From DASXMX01 sp035483795 (GTDB lineage Bacteria > Planctomycetota > Phycisphaerae > Tepidisphaerales > Tepidisphaeraceae): a stretch of 39,130 nucleotides of DNA. The translations under genes and the position numbers were made by a program. Below, piece after piece: positions 29,515 through 35,651 of the stretch; the first letter of the stretch is position 1, and every line of letters starts with the position of its first letter. The notes beneath the pieces are model-generated. The model searched no databases. It was not told the origin of the DNA and worked only from the letters and a program-made list of their open reading frames with translations. The stretch is taken from contig DATHPP010000213.1 in NCBI GenBank assembly GCA_035483795.1, positions 1 to 39,130 on the forward strand. The letters are read 5' to 3'.

Positions 29515-29898
29515 ATGCCAACTTACGAATATCGCTGCACCAAGTGCGGGCACAAGTTTGAGAAGTTTCAATCGATCACAGCCCCGGCGATCAAGCAGTG
29601 CCCGGCGTGCAAGAAGAATTCGGCGCAACGCCTGATTGGCACCGGCGCCGGCCTGATCTTCAAAGGCAGCGGTTTCTACATCACCGACTATCGGTCCGAA
29701 GGATACAAGGAGAGAGCCAAGGCGGAATCCGGCGCCTCCGAGACCAAGGCCGGAGATTCCGCCAAAGACAGCGGCGGAAAAGACAGCACGGCCAAAAGCG
29801 ATTCCGCCGCCCCCGCCAAGGCCGAAAGCACGGCCCCGGCCAAATCCGACATCAAGCCCACTCCAGCGCCTAAGACATCAAGGAAGAAGCCCGCCTGA
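29515..29898 (+). CDS. FmdB-type zinc-ribbon protein with low-complexity tail
   Basis: A 127-residue protein. Residues 1-41 are the FmdB putative regulatory zinc ribbon (MPTYEYRCTKCGHKFEKFQS and CPACKK), with four metal-binding cysteines. A short hydrophobic stretch and the family's GSGFYITDYRSEG follow. The last 60 residues are an Ala/Lys/Ser/Asp repeat-like tail without structure. ATG 29515 is the true start because the MPTYEY opening is the family hallmark. It lies 46 bp after grpE and 7 bp before yacG. Function unknown, although it is often found with growth or chaperone genes. Confidence 0.9.
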   Translation: MPTYEYRCTKCGHKFEKFQSITAPAIKQCPACKKNSAQRLIGTGAGLIFKGSGFYITDYRSEGYKERAKAESGASETKAGDSAKDSGGKDSTAKSDSAAPAKAESTAPAKSDIKPTPAPKTSRKKPA

Positions 29899-29904
29899 GT
29901 TGCG

Positions 29905-30102
29905 ATGGAATTTCGCTGTCCCATCTGCCGCAAGCCCGTCCAGCCACCGGAAGATTCCCGCGACGACAACCCTTCCCCATTCCCGTTCTGTAGCGACCGA
30001 TGCAAACTGATCGACCTGGGACGCTGGCTCGACGGCAAGTACCAGATTCCCGTCGAGCCGTCTGACGAGCCAACCACCCCCGATGGCACAGAGCAGCTGT
30101 GA
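29905..30102 (+). CDS. yacG: DNA gyrase inhibitor YacG family zinc protein
   Basis: A 65-residue zinc-binding protein. The metal site is CPICRKPV and FCSDRCKLIDLGRWLDG, the usual CxxC plus CxxxC. The WLDGKYQIP segment is diagnostic. E. coli YacG binds GyrB and inhibits gyrase. It is full length and starts 7 bp after the FmdB gene, closing the grpE-fmdB-yacG series. Confidence 0.93.
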   Translation: MEFRCPICRKPVQPPEDSRDDNPSPFPFCSDRCKLIDLGRWLDGKYQIPVEPSDEPTTPDGTEQL

Positions 30103-30144
30103 ACGCTAATAGTGCTAATGTGGCACCAGTCGCCCTCGACCGTG

Positions 30145-30203
30145 TTCGACCGAAGGTCGAAATGTTTCCGCCTTCGGCGGAACACAGCCGGGGGGCGGCT
30201 GTG
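30145..30203. repeat. Three consecutive perfect hairpins after yacG
   Basis: TTCGACC-GAA-GGTCGAA (30145-30161), TTCCGCC-TTC-GGCGGAA (30166-30182) and CACAGCCG-GGGGG-CGGCTGTG (30183-30203) stand almost end to end. The first two have three-base loops. No T-run follows. This looks like a compound palindromic repeat element; it could also end the yacG transcript. Confidence 0.65.
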
Positions 30204-30262
30204 CTACATGAATCAATTGCTCCCGGACCCGTCCGGTCGCTCGCTAAATTGAGTTGTCCGAC

Positions 30263-30268
30263 TATAAT
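30263..30268 (+). promoter_or_regulatory. Consensus -10 box before the large membrane protein gene
   Basis: TATAAT, a perfect -10 hexamer, lies 71 bp before the start of the membrane protein gene. No convincing -35 stands 16-18 bp upstream. Confidence 0.4.
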
Positions 30269-30333
30269 GCCGCCGCGCGAGCGGGCTGTGGGCCGGTCGT
30301 GCGGGAATTTTCAGGGATAAAGGAGGTCGGTCG

Positions 30334-31734
30334 ATGGCGGACGAAGCTGTCACCCTTCGTGACATCAACTGGCGCGAGGCGTTTCCGTTCACCCACCTGT
30401 TCCGGGCCTTCCGCGTTGCGGTCCACCCGTCGAAGCTGGTCATTGCGCTGGTGGCATTGGGGTGCCTGTGGTGCGGCGGACTGATTCTCGATGTGGTCTG
30501 GCGGTCGCAGGTCACCCCCGACGACCGAGCCCAGCTCTGGGGCATCGAAGCCGCACCCTACAGCAACGACAGGGTCGGAATGCCGCCCGAGTATTACCGC
30601 GCCCTGGCCCGCTCGCCGGTGATGGAATCCGATCCCGGCGTCTTTCACACCTTCTTCCATTACGAAGTGGCCCAGGCCAACCACGTGCTCACGTTCCTTG
30701 GCGGCACTCTGGCGCCCTTTGAATCGACGTGGAATTTCATCGCCCACGGCCCGCTGTGGCTCTGGCGCACGCACTGGCTCTTCGCCATCCTCTATACCGC
30801 CTGGTTCCTGTTGATCTGGTCGGTGCTGGGCGGCGCCATCGCGCGGATCGCCGCCGTCCACGTGGCCCGCGATGAGAAGATATCCGTCCGCCATGCCCTG
30901 ACCTTCTCGGCGGGCAAGGTCCTCAGTTTCATCTTCGCGCCGGTGATCCCGGTGCTGATCGTTCTGGGGATCGGCGTCATCATCGCCCTGGCGTCGGCGA
31001 TCCTGTTTCATATTCCGTGGGTCGGGCCGATCGTCGCCGGCATCTTCTTTTTCCTGGCGCTGATCGGCGGCTTCGTCATCACGCTGGTGATTCTTGGCAC
31101 GCTCGGGGGGTTCAACCTGATGTACCCGACGGTTGCCGTCGAAGGCTCCGACAGCTTCGACGCGATCAGCCGCTCGTTCAGCTACGTTTTCGCCCGGCCC
31201 TGGCGGATGCTGTGGTACACGATCGTCGCCGTCGTCTACGGCGCGATATGCTATCTGTTCGTGCGCTTCTTCGTTTGGCTGATCCTGGCGGCGACCTGGT
31301 TCTTCATGAGTTGGTTCCTTGGCGGAACTCACCTGCCGCCCGATGACAAATCGCCAGCGGACGTTTTTCCGAGGATCTGGCCGCAGCCACAGGATCCTCT
31401 GGAGCGGCTGAGTTATTCACCCCAATACGACATGCTCAAGGGCACCGAAGCGACCGCTGCCGGGTTGATCGTCTGGTGGAATTACCTGCTGATCGGCCTG
31501 GTTGGGGCCTTTGTCATCAGCTTCTACTTCTCGGCCAACACCATCATCTACTACCTGATGCGGCGCGAGGTGGACGCCACGGACCTGGACGATGTTTACG
31601 TGGAGGAGACAGAGGACGAGCCCGGCGACGGCGAGCCCCCTTCCGCTGCCATCGAAGCCAGCGTCACCACCACCGTCGTCACCACCGCCGACCCCGCCCC
31701 CCAACCGCCCCCGCCGGAGCCGAACATGCCGTGA
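30334..31734 (+). CDS. Large multi-pass membrane protein of unknown function
   Basis: A 466-residue membrane protein that I cannot assign. It has a first membrane segment near residue 35-55 (LVIALVALGCLWCGGLI) and then an extracytoplasmic loop of about 90 residues. Five or six further helices lie between 145 and 330 (LFAILYTAWFLLIWSVLGGA, PVIPVLIVLGIGVIIALASA, FFFLALIGGFVITLVIL), with a last pair at 380-410. The final 50 residues are an acidic, Thr/Val- and Pro-rich cytoplasmic tail. A segment AVEGSDSFDAISRSFSYVFA recalls DUF4013/DUF975-type membrane proteins, but the match is too weak to name. AAAGGAGGT precedes ATG 30334. It appears to be transcribed alone. Confidence 0.8.
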   Translation: MADEAVTLRDINWREAFPFTHLFRAFRVAVHPSKLVIALVALGCLWCGGLILDVVWRSQVTPDDRAQLWGIEAAPYSNDRVGMPPEYYRALARSPVMESDPGVFHTFFHYEVAQANHVLTFLGGTLAPFESTWNFIAHGPLWLWRTHWLFAILYTAWFLLIWSVLGGAIARIAAVHVARDEKISVRHALTFSAGKVLSFIFAPVIPVLIVLGIGVIIALASAILFHIPWVGPIVAGIFFFLALIGGFVITLVILGTLGGFNLMYPTVAVEGSDSFDAISRSFSYVFARPWRMLWYTIVAVVYGAICYLFVRFFVWLILAATWFFMSWFLGGTHLPPDDKSPADVFPRIWPQPQDPLERLSYSPQYDMLKGTEATAAGLIVWWNYLLIGLVGAFVISFYFSANTIIYYLMRREVDATDLDDVYVEETEDEPGDGEPPSAAIEASVTTTVVTTADPAPQPPPPEPNMP

Positions 31735-31801
31735 CGCTGGAGACATCACACAAGCTCGCGGCCAGGAAATGCGATAGATTCTGATCAAGGAGCAGCTTCA
31801 C
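31735..31801 (-). pseudogene. Remnant of a DUF5615 PIN-like toxin-type gene
   Basis: Starting at GTG 31801 the minus strand reads VKLLLDQNLSHFLAASL, which is the typical opening of DUF5615 PIN-like proteins (MKxLLDxNLSxxL). The similarity stops after about 20 residues, against the end of the neighbouring membrane-protein gene, and the remaining 90 or so residues are gone. Its start lies 3 bases after the DUF433 remnant's stop, the normal order in DUF433-DUF5615 pairs. A decayed toxin gene is the simplest reading. Confidence 0.6.
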
Positions 31802-31804
31802 GGA

Positions 31805-32017
31805 TCAGGTCATGAGGCGGCGTTCCCGGTTTGCCGCGAACGCCAGGCAGGCCCGGATGTCCTCGCGGTACGATCGGGAAAATCGTGCAGGATTTGTTGC
31901 TCAGTCATCCCCGAGGCCAGATAATCCAACGCATCATAGACGGTGACGCAGCCCACGAATGCAAGGCTTGCCGCCGCGTTTGTCGGGCTCGATGGCGATG
32001 AGTCGTTCGAGGTCCAT
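31805..32017 (-). pseudogene. Frameshifted DUF433 antitoxin-type gene
   Basis: From ATG 32017 the minus strand reads MDLERLIAIEPDKRGGKPC, the diagnostic DUF433 opening. A frameshift after about 22 residues is followed in another frame by VTVYDALDYLASGMTEQQIL and HDFPD. A second shift leads to REDIRACLAFAANRERR and a stop at 31805. Joined, these pieces rebuild a complete DUF433 domain of about 70 residues. The protein is normally the antitoxin-like partner of DUF5615. A TATAAT on the minus strand at 32032-32037 is the likely relic promoter. Two shifts within 150 bp, plus the truncated partner, argue for decay and not a sequencing error. Confidence 0.75.
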
Positions 32018-32083
32018 TTGCGTTCTAGGCCATTATAACGACTTCCTCGTTCTTGTCCTTCAAGCCAAGCCGCCTGCGAACAT

Positions 32084-32596
32084 CTACCTCATCTTTGCCA
32101 CGACCACGACCCCGAGCAGCACCGTGAAAATCAGCCCCATGATCAGCCCGAAGACGGCACGCCCCATTCCATGCCGATCGGAATGCTGACGGATGTCCCG
32201 GATGGCGATCAGGGCAAAGATCAGCGCCAGCGGCGCAGGAAGTAGCAGCACGCTGAACAATCCCAGATAGCCGGCGACGATCGCCCAGGGCGAGCGTCCG
32301 ACGGGGAGCAGCCATCGGGTTCCGGCGTCGTCTCCAAGCCGCGGCGGCGCGCCGTACCCGCCGGGCGTGGCGTAGCCGATCGCTCCGCCCGCCGCTGGGG
32401 GCGGCAGGGGCGGCGGAATCGAGCCCGCCGCCAACAGCCCCGGCACCTGTCCCGCCGGCTGCCACGACGCCATGCCTTCGGTCCACACGAAGGCCGACGG
32501 CGCCAGCCCGCCACCGGCGGCCAGTTGCTTCAACGCCTCCAGCGAAACCGGCCCGCGCTGCTGTCCGTTCTCGGAATAAAACCAGTTGTCCGCCAT
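32084..32596 (-). CDS. GYF-domain membrane protein with DUF4190-like C-terminus
   Basis: A 170-residue protein. Residues 1-55 are a bacterial GYF_2 domain (WFYSENGQQRGPVSLEALKQ, then VWTEGMASWQPAG), a presumed protein-interaction module. A Pro/Gly-rich linker follows (SIPPPLPPPAAGG), then two membrane helices in a DUF4190-like arrangement (YLGLFSVLLLPAPLALIFAL and LIMGLIFTVLLGVVVVA) separated by a short charged loop. ATG 32596 has GGGGAG upstream; ATG 32611, also with an AGGGA, would add five residues. It starts within 20 bp of the preceding gene's stop, so the two GYF genes form an operon. Their GYF domains are paralogous. Function unknown. Confidence 0.82.
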   Translation of the reverse strand: MADNWFYSENGQQRGPVSLEALKQLAAGGGLAPSAFVWTEGMASWQPAGQVPGLLAAGSIPPPLPPPAAGGAIGYATPGGYGAPPRLGDDAGTRWLLPVGRSPWAIVAGYLGLFSVLLLPAPLALIFALIAIRDIRQHSDRHGMGRAVFGLIMGLIFTVLLGVVVVAKMR

Positions 32597-32613
32597 TATC
32601 TGGCTCCCCATGC

Positions 32614-33327
32614 TTATCCCTGCGGAAGCGTTTTCCGCACGACCAGCGTGCCTGCAATGATGTCGTGCAGCGCCTGCTTCTTCTCCGTCCACCCGGCCAT
32701 CATGTAGCCGATGCAAAGGAGCATACCCGAGATCCAGCTTGCAAAATGACGTCCCGTCGCCCGTGCGAAGCTGATTCGATGACCTTCCAGGTCGGTGACG
32801 ATGATGCCGCAAACCATCTTCCCCAGACTCGCCTGTTTCGCTGAACTCTCCATCAGGGCGAAATACAGCCAGTTCAAGACCCATTGCATGATATTCCCGG
32901 ACATTCCCAGCGAGATCATCCACATGGGCGACATGGGCGACGTTCGTGGCCCGGCAAATCGCGGCCCCATGGCGAAATGCGTGGCGCCGGCAAGGACCAT
33001 GTTGGGGATCAGCAGAATCAGATAATCCAGCAGATACGCCGCGACGCGCAGCCAGAAACCCGCATACCAGGTCGCCGCCCCGGCGGGGTTGTAATACTGA
33101 ATCGATGACTGGCCATATTGCAGCGGCGTTGCGCTGCCCGCCGGCGGCTGGCCGTCTAACAACTCTGCGAGGGTTCCCGCGTGTACCCACTGGGGCATCC
33201 CCTCGCGCCACACGAGGTGCGCCCCCGTGACTTGTCCGCTGGCGATGAGCCGGCGCAAGTCCTCCAGGCCCACCGGCCCGCGCTGCTGCCCCTGCTCGGC
33301 GTAATACCACTGCTGTTGCTCTCCCAT
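32614..33327 (-). CDS. GYF-RDD membrane protein
   Basis: A 237-residue protein. Residues 1-60 are a GYF_2 domain (WYYAEQGQQRGPVGLEDLRR and VWREGMPQWVHAG). A linker follows, then an RDD-family membrane domain from about residue 88 (GFWLRVAAYLLDYLILLIPN with the Arg and Asp that name the family, and GKMVCGIIVTDLEGHRISFA). The C-terminus ends ALHDIIAGTLVVRK, typical of RDD. It is the first gene of a two-gene operon with the GYF-DUF4190 gene. RDD proteins are implicated in ion or solute transport in a few cases; the role here is open. Confidence 0.88.
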   Translation of the reverse strand: MGEQQQWYYAEQGQQRGPVGLEDLRRLIASGQVTGAHLVWREGMPQWVHAGTLAELLDGQPPAGSATPLQYGQSSIQYYNPAGAATWYAGFWLRVAAYLLDYLILLIPNMVLAGATHFAMGPRFAGPRTSPMSPMWMISLGMSGNIMQWVLNWLYFALMESSAKQASLGKMVCGIIVTDLEGHRISFARATGRHFASWISGMLLCIGYMMAGWTEKKQALHDIIAGTLVVRKTLPQG

Positions 33328-33403
33328 GCAAGTATCTTACCCGCGGGCATCGCGCCTGCGACTCTCTCAGGCAGAAAAAGGCGAGAAAGTAGCGCCCCGA
33401 CTG

Positions 33404-33528
33404 TTAGAAAAGCACGTTGAATCCCGCGGTCTTGAAGTGGCAAATGCCTCAGTTGCCCGCGCGTGCCATGGGCCCCGGGAGGTCCAGAACGCCAGGAAGC
33501 CGACCGTGTCGATGAACACTTTTCTCAA
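33404..33528 (-). pseudogene. Internally deleted PIN-domain (VapC-like) toxin gene
   Basis: From TTG 33528 the minus strand reads LRKVFIDTVGFLAFWTSRGP then WHARATEAFA, the start of a PIN-domain toxin with its first catalytic Asp. Immediately afterwards, in another frame, comes HFKTAGFNVLF and a stop at 33404-33406, which matches the usual C-terminal end of such toxins. Roughly 90 residues in between are missing. The start overlaps the stop of the upstream antitoxin-like fragment (TTGA), the usual coupling of vapBC pairs. The gene is dead as a nuclease. Confidence 0.65.
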
Positions 33529-33602
33529 GGCTGGTACTCGTTGTGGCGATCAGCCATGTTGATCACTTCACGCAGTTCTGCGGCGTGTGTATAGTTCTTC
33601 AT
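33525..33602 (-). pseudogene. Antitoxin-like C-terminal fragment next to the PIN remnant
   Basis: A 25-residue frame on the minus strand (MKNYTHAAELREVINMADRH followed by five residues) ends in TGA at 33525-33527, overlapping the TTG of the PIN remnant. Composition and coupling suggest the tail of the matching antitoxin. Its ATG overlaps the hicA ATG on the other strand through a shared CATG. It may be a truncated relic or a short leader peptide; the first is preferred. Confidence 0.45.
33567..33595 (+). promoter_or_regulatory. Promoter for leaderless hicA
   Basis: TTCACG at 33567-33572 and TATAGT at 33590-33595 are spaced 17 bp apart. Transcription would begin at about 33601, that is, at the hicA start codon. 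No Shine-Dalgarno is present, which fits a leaderless message. The promoter lies inside the old antitoxin-like fragment. Confidence 0.5.
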
Positions 33603-33783
33603 GCCCAGCCCCGTGCGGTTCGCGGTGGTGAAGAAGCTGCTCGAAAGCAAAGGATATGAGCATGTACGGACGGACGGTTCGCATCACGTCTTCACCAAGC
33701 CGGGCGCGTTGCCCATCGTCGTGCCGGTGCATCACAATCAGGTGAAATATGCCTATTTCCGCAAAGCGCAAAAAGCCCTCTAA
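33601..33783 (+). CDS. hicA: HicA-family mRNA interferase toxin
   Basis: Ribosome-independent RNase toxin of a type II module with a double-stranded-RNA-binding-like fold. The 60-residue product matches the family in length and pattern: VKKLLESKGYEHVRTDGSHH, with the catalytic His in GSHHVFTK, then VPVHHNQVKYAYFRKAQKAL. ATG 33601 has no ribosome binding site and sits at the predicted transcription start. It overlaps hicB by 35 bp in another frame, indicating translational coupling. All expected residues look intact, so the toxin is probably active. Confidence 0.88.
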   Translation: MPSPVRFAVVKKLLESKGYEHVRTDGSHHVFTKPGALPIVVPVHHNQVKYAYFRKAQKAL

Positions 33784-34063
33784 GGACGATCCACTTCGCC
33801 GGCCATTCGACCGTCGGATTATGCGCAAGGCTGAGGCAATCGCAGCGAGATACCAACTCGTGCTGTGGCGCGAGGACGGCCATTGGTTCGGCTACGGACT
33901 CGAGATGCCCGGCTGCATGGGTGACGGCAAAACCCTCACAGCTTGCGAGCGTGTAACGCGCCGCTCTATTACTCTCGGCGTGGCGACGATGCTGGAACAG
34001 GGCGAGAATGCCCCCGTCCCGGTAGTTGACCAGGAGCGAGGCCGCATGCGACGGGCGGGCTGA
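33749..34063 (+). CDS. hicB: HicB-family antitoxin
   Basis: Antitoxin that binds and neutralises HicA and usually represses the operon. The 104-residue product has a basic N-terminal extension (MPISAKRKKPSKDDPLRRPF) and then a HicB core: YQLVLWREDGHWFGYGLEMP and GCMGDGKTLTACERVTRRS, the partial RNase H-like fold. No ribbon-helix-helix or HTH DNA-binding domain is evident at the C-terminus, which is short and basic. The extended N-terminus overlaps the hicA end; translation could also start later at MRKAEAIAARYQ. It is the second gene of the hicAB pair. Confidence 0.85.
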   Translation: MPISAKRKKPSKDDPLRRPFDRRIMRKAEAIAARYQLVLWREDGHWFGYGLEMPGCMGDGKTLTACERVTRRSITLGVATMLEQGENAPVPVVDQERGRMRRAG

Positions 34064-34121
34064 GGTTGCGTAGAACCGGCTGGCGTTGGTAAGGAGAAGC
34101 AATGGTGCAGATATGCCGGGC

Positions 34122-35573
34122 CTACGCGATCACGGAATCGATCGGCCCGTTGCCTTCTTCGACGAGGCGCATGGTTTTGCCCTGGACGGGGATTTCGAGC
34201 TTGGTGTGGTCGAGGCCGAGCTGGTGAAGGATGGTGGCGTGGAGGTCGCTGTAGTAGTGGGGGTGGTCGATGGCGCGGTAGCCGTATTCGTCGGTGCCGC
34301 CATGGACGGTTCCGCCTTTGATGCCGCCACCGGCGAGCCAGGCGGTGTAGCCGCGGGGATTGTGGTCGCGGCCGGTGGTGTTCTGCGACCAGGGGCTGCG
34401 GCCGAATTCGCTGCTCCAGACGACCAGCGTTTCGTCGAGCATGCCGCGCTGCCTGAGGTCGCGAATGAGGCCGGCGATGGGCTTGTCGGTGGCCCGGCAG
34501 AGCGGGGCGTGGGTGCGGATGTCGCCATGGGCGTCCCACCCGCCGTTGCCGCCCCCGGCGTGGCAGATCTGGATGAACCGCACGCCGCGTTCGGCCAGCC
34601 GGCGGGCCATCAGAAGCTGACGGCCGAAATCGTCGGTGATGTCGTCGCCGATGCCGTAGAGATCGAGCACGTGCTTGGGCTCATTTGAGAATTCGACGAC
34701 TTCGGGAGCCGAGAGCTGCATGCGCGCCGCCAGCTCATAAGACTTGGTGCGGGCGGCGATGTCGGAGTTGATCTGGTATTCCTCGCGGAATTCGCGATTC
34801 AGCTCCATCAGCGTCTGCATCTGGCGATCGCGCTCGCTGGTGCTCGAGCCTTTGGGTGGCTTGAGGTTCGGGATCGGCGTGGTGCCGGGTTGGAAGGGCG
34901 TTGCCGCGACGCTGGCGCCGAGGTATCCGCCGGTCAGTTGCACGGGGGATGAGGGCCGGCCGATGTTGACGAACGCCGGGAGATTCTTGTTCGCGGTGCC
35001 GAGGGCATAGGTGACCCAACTGCCAAGGCACGGGTTGTCGAACTGGCGGCCGCGATGCCCGGTGACGGTTTCGATGACCGCAGGGAAGTGGTTTCCTTCG
35101 TTGCACCACATCGAGCGGACGAGGGCGATTTCGTCGATCACGCTGCCGACGTGCGGGAACCAGTCGGAGACGGGGATGCCGGATTTGCCGTGGCGGGTGA
35201 ACTTGCGTTCGCAGTAGATGACCGGCCGCTTGATCTCGGCGACGTTGTCGCCGAACGCGGTGACGTCGATCATCTTCCCGGCCCACTTGTTGTCCTTGGG
35301 ATCGAAGGTGTCGATGTGGCTGACCCCGCCGCACATGAACAGGAAGATGACGCTCTTGGCCTTGGGCAGGAAATCCGGGCGATAGCCGGCGTCGCGGATT
35401 TCCCCGGCTTGTGCCCACAACGCTCCCATCGCGACGCCGAAGAACCCGCCGCCGGCCTGGTGGAGGAATTTCCGCCGGGAAACGCGGCCGCAGGGGTAAA
35501 GCGAGTGGGCCACCCTGTGACACGGGTTTGTAACCCGTGCTGGCGACGCAGAACTTGAGAAATCCCTGAGCAT
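34122..35573 (-). CDS. DUF1501 protein, Tat-exported
   Basis: A 483-residue protein of the DUF1501 family, an alkaline-phosphatase/sulfatase-like fold abundant in planctomycetes and of unknown activity. A twin-arginine signal is seen at SRRKFLHQAGGGFFG (residues 32-47). Family landmarks are IFLFMCGGVSHIDTFDPKDN, the WDAHG metal-type motif, and VVWSSEFGRSPW with GRDHNP. ATG 35573 opens the frame, but residues 11-20 are encoded by a palindromic repeat. The real start may be nearer the RR motif, for example GTG 35513. It follows the DUF1549/DUF1553 gene on the same strand by 78 bp, and the two families are usually neighbours and probably work together outside the cytoplasm. Confidence 0.9.
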   Translation of the reverse strand: MLRDFSSSASPARVTNPCHRVAHSLYPCGRVSRRKFLHQAGGGFFGVAMGALWAQAGEIRDAGYRPDFLPKAKSVIFLFMCGGVSHIDTFDPKDNKWAGKMIDVTAFGDNVAEIKRPVIYCERKFTRHGKSGIPVSDWFPHVGSVIDEIALVRSMWCNEGNHFPAVIETVTGHRGRQFDNPCLGSWVTYALGTANKNLPAFVNIGRPSSPVQLTGGYLGASVAATPFQPGTTPIPNLKPPKGSSTSERDRQMQTLMELNREFREEYQINSDIAARTKSYELAARMQLSAPEVVEFSNEPKHVLDLYGIGDDITDDFGRQLLMARRLAERGVRFIQICHAGGGNGGWDAHGDIRTHAPLCRATDKPIAGLIRDLRQRGMLDETLVVWSSEFGRSPWSQNTTGRDHNPRGYTAWLAGGGIKGGTVHGGTDEYGYRAIDHPHYYSDLHATILHQLGLDHTKLEIPVQGKTMRLVEEGNGPIDSVIA

Positions 35574-35626
35574 GGCGAGTTACTTTACTCTGAATCTCGT
35601 CAGCACGGGTTAAAAACCCGTGTCAC
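35517..35626. repeat. Pair of 26-bp inverted palindromic repeats
   Basis: Copy A at 35517-35542 and copy B at 35601-35626 are reverse complements of each other with a single mismatch. Each is internally palindromic, with a CACGGGTT...AACCCGTG core. Copy A lies inside the predicted N-terminal coding part of the DUF1501 gene and copy B lies upstream. They look like REP-type elements. Confidence 0.8.
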
Positions 35627-35651
35627 GGGGAATGCCGTGTCACAGCCGGTT

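Noticed and set aside
32025..32657. A 210-codon minus-strand frame over the GYF-DUF4190 gene
   Set aside because: Same-strand shadow of the GYF gene in another frame, Arg/Ala-rich without a domain.
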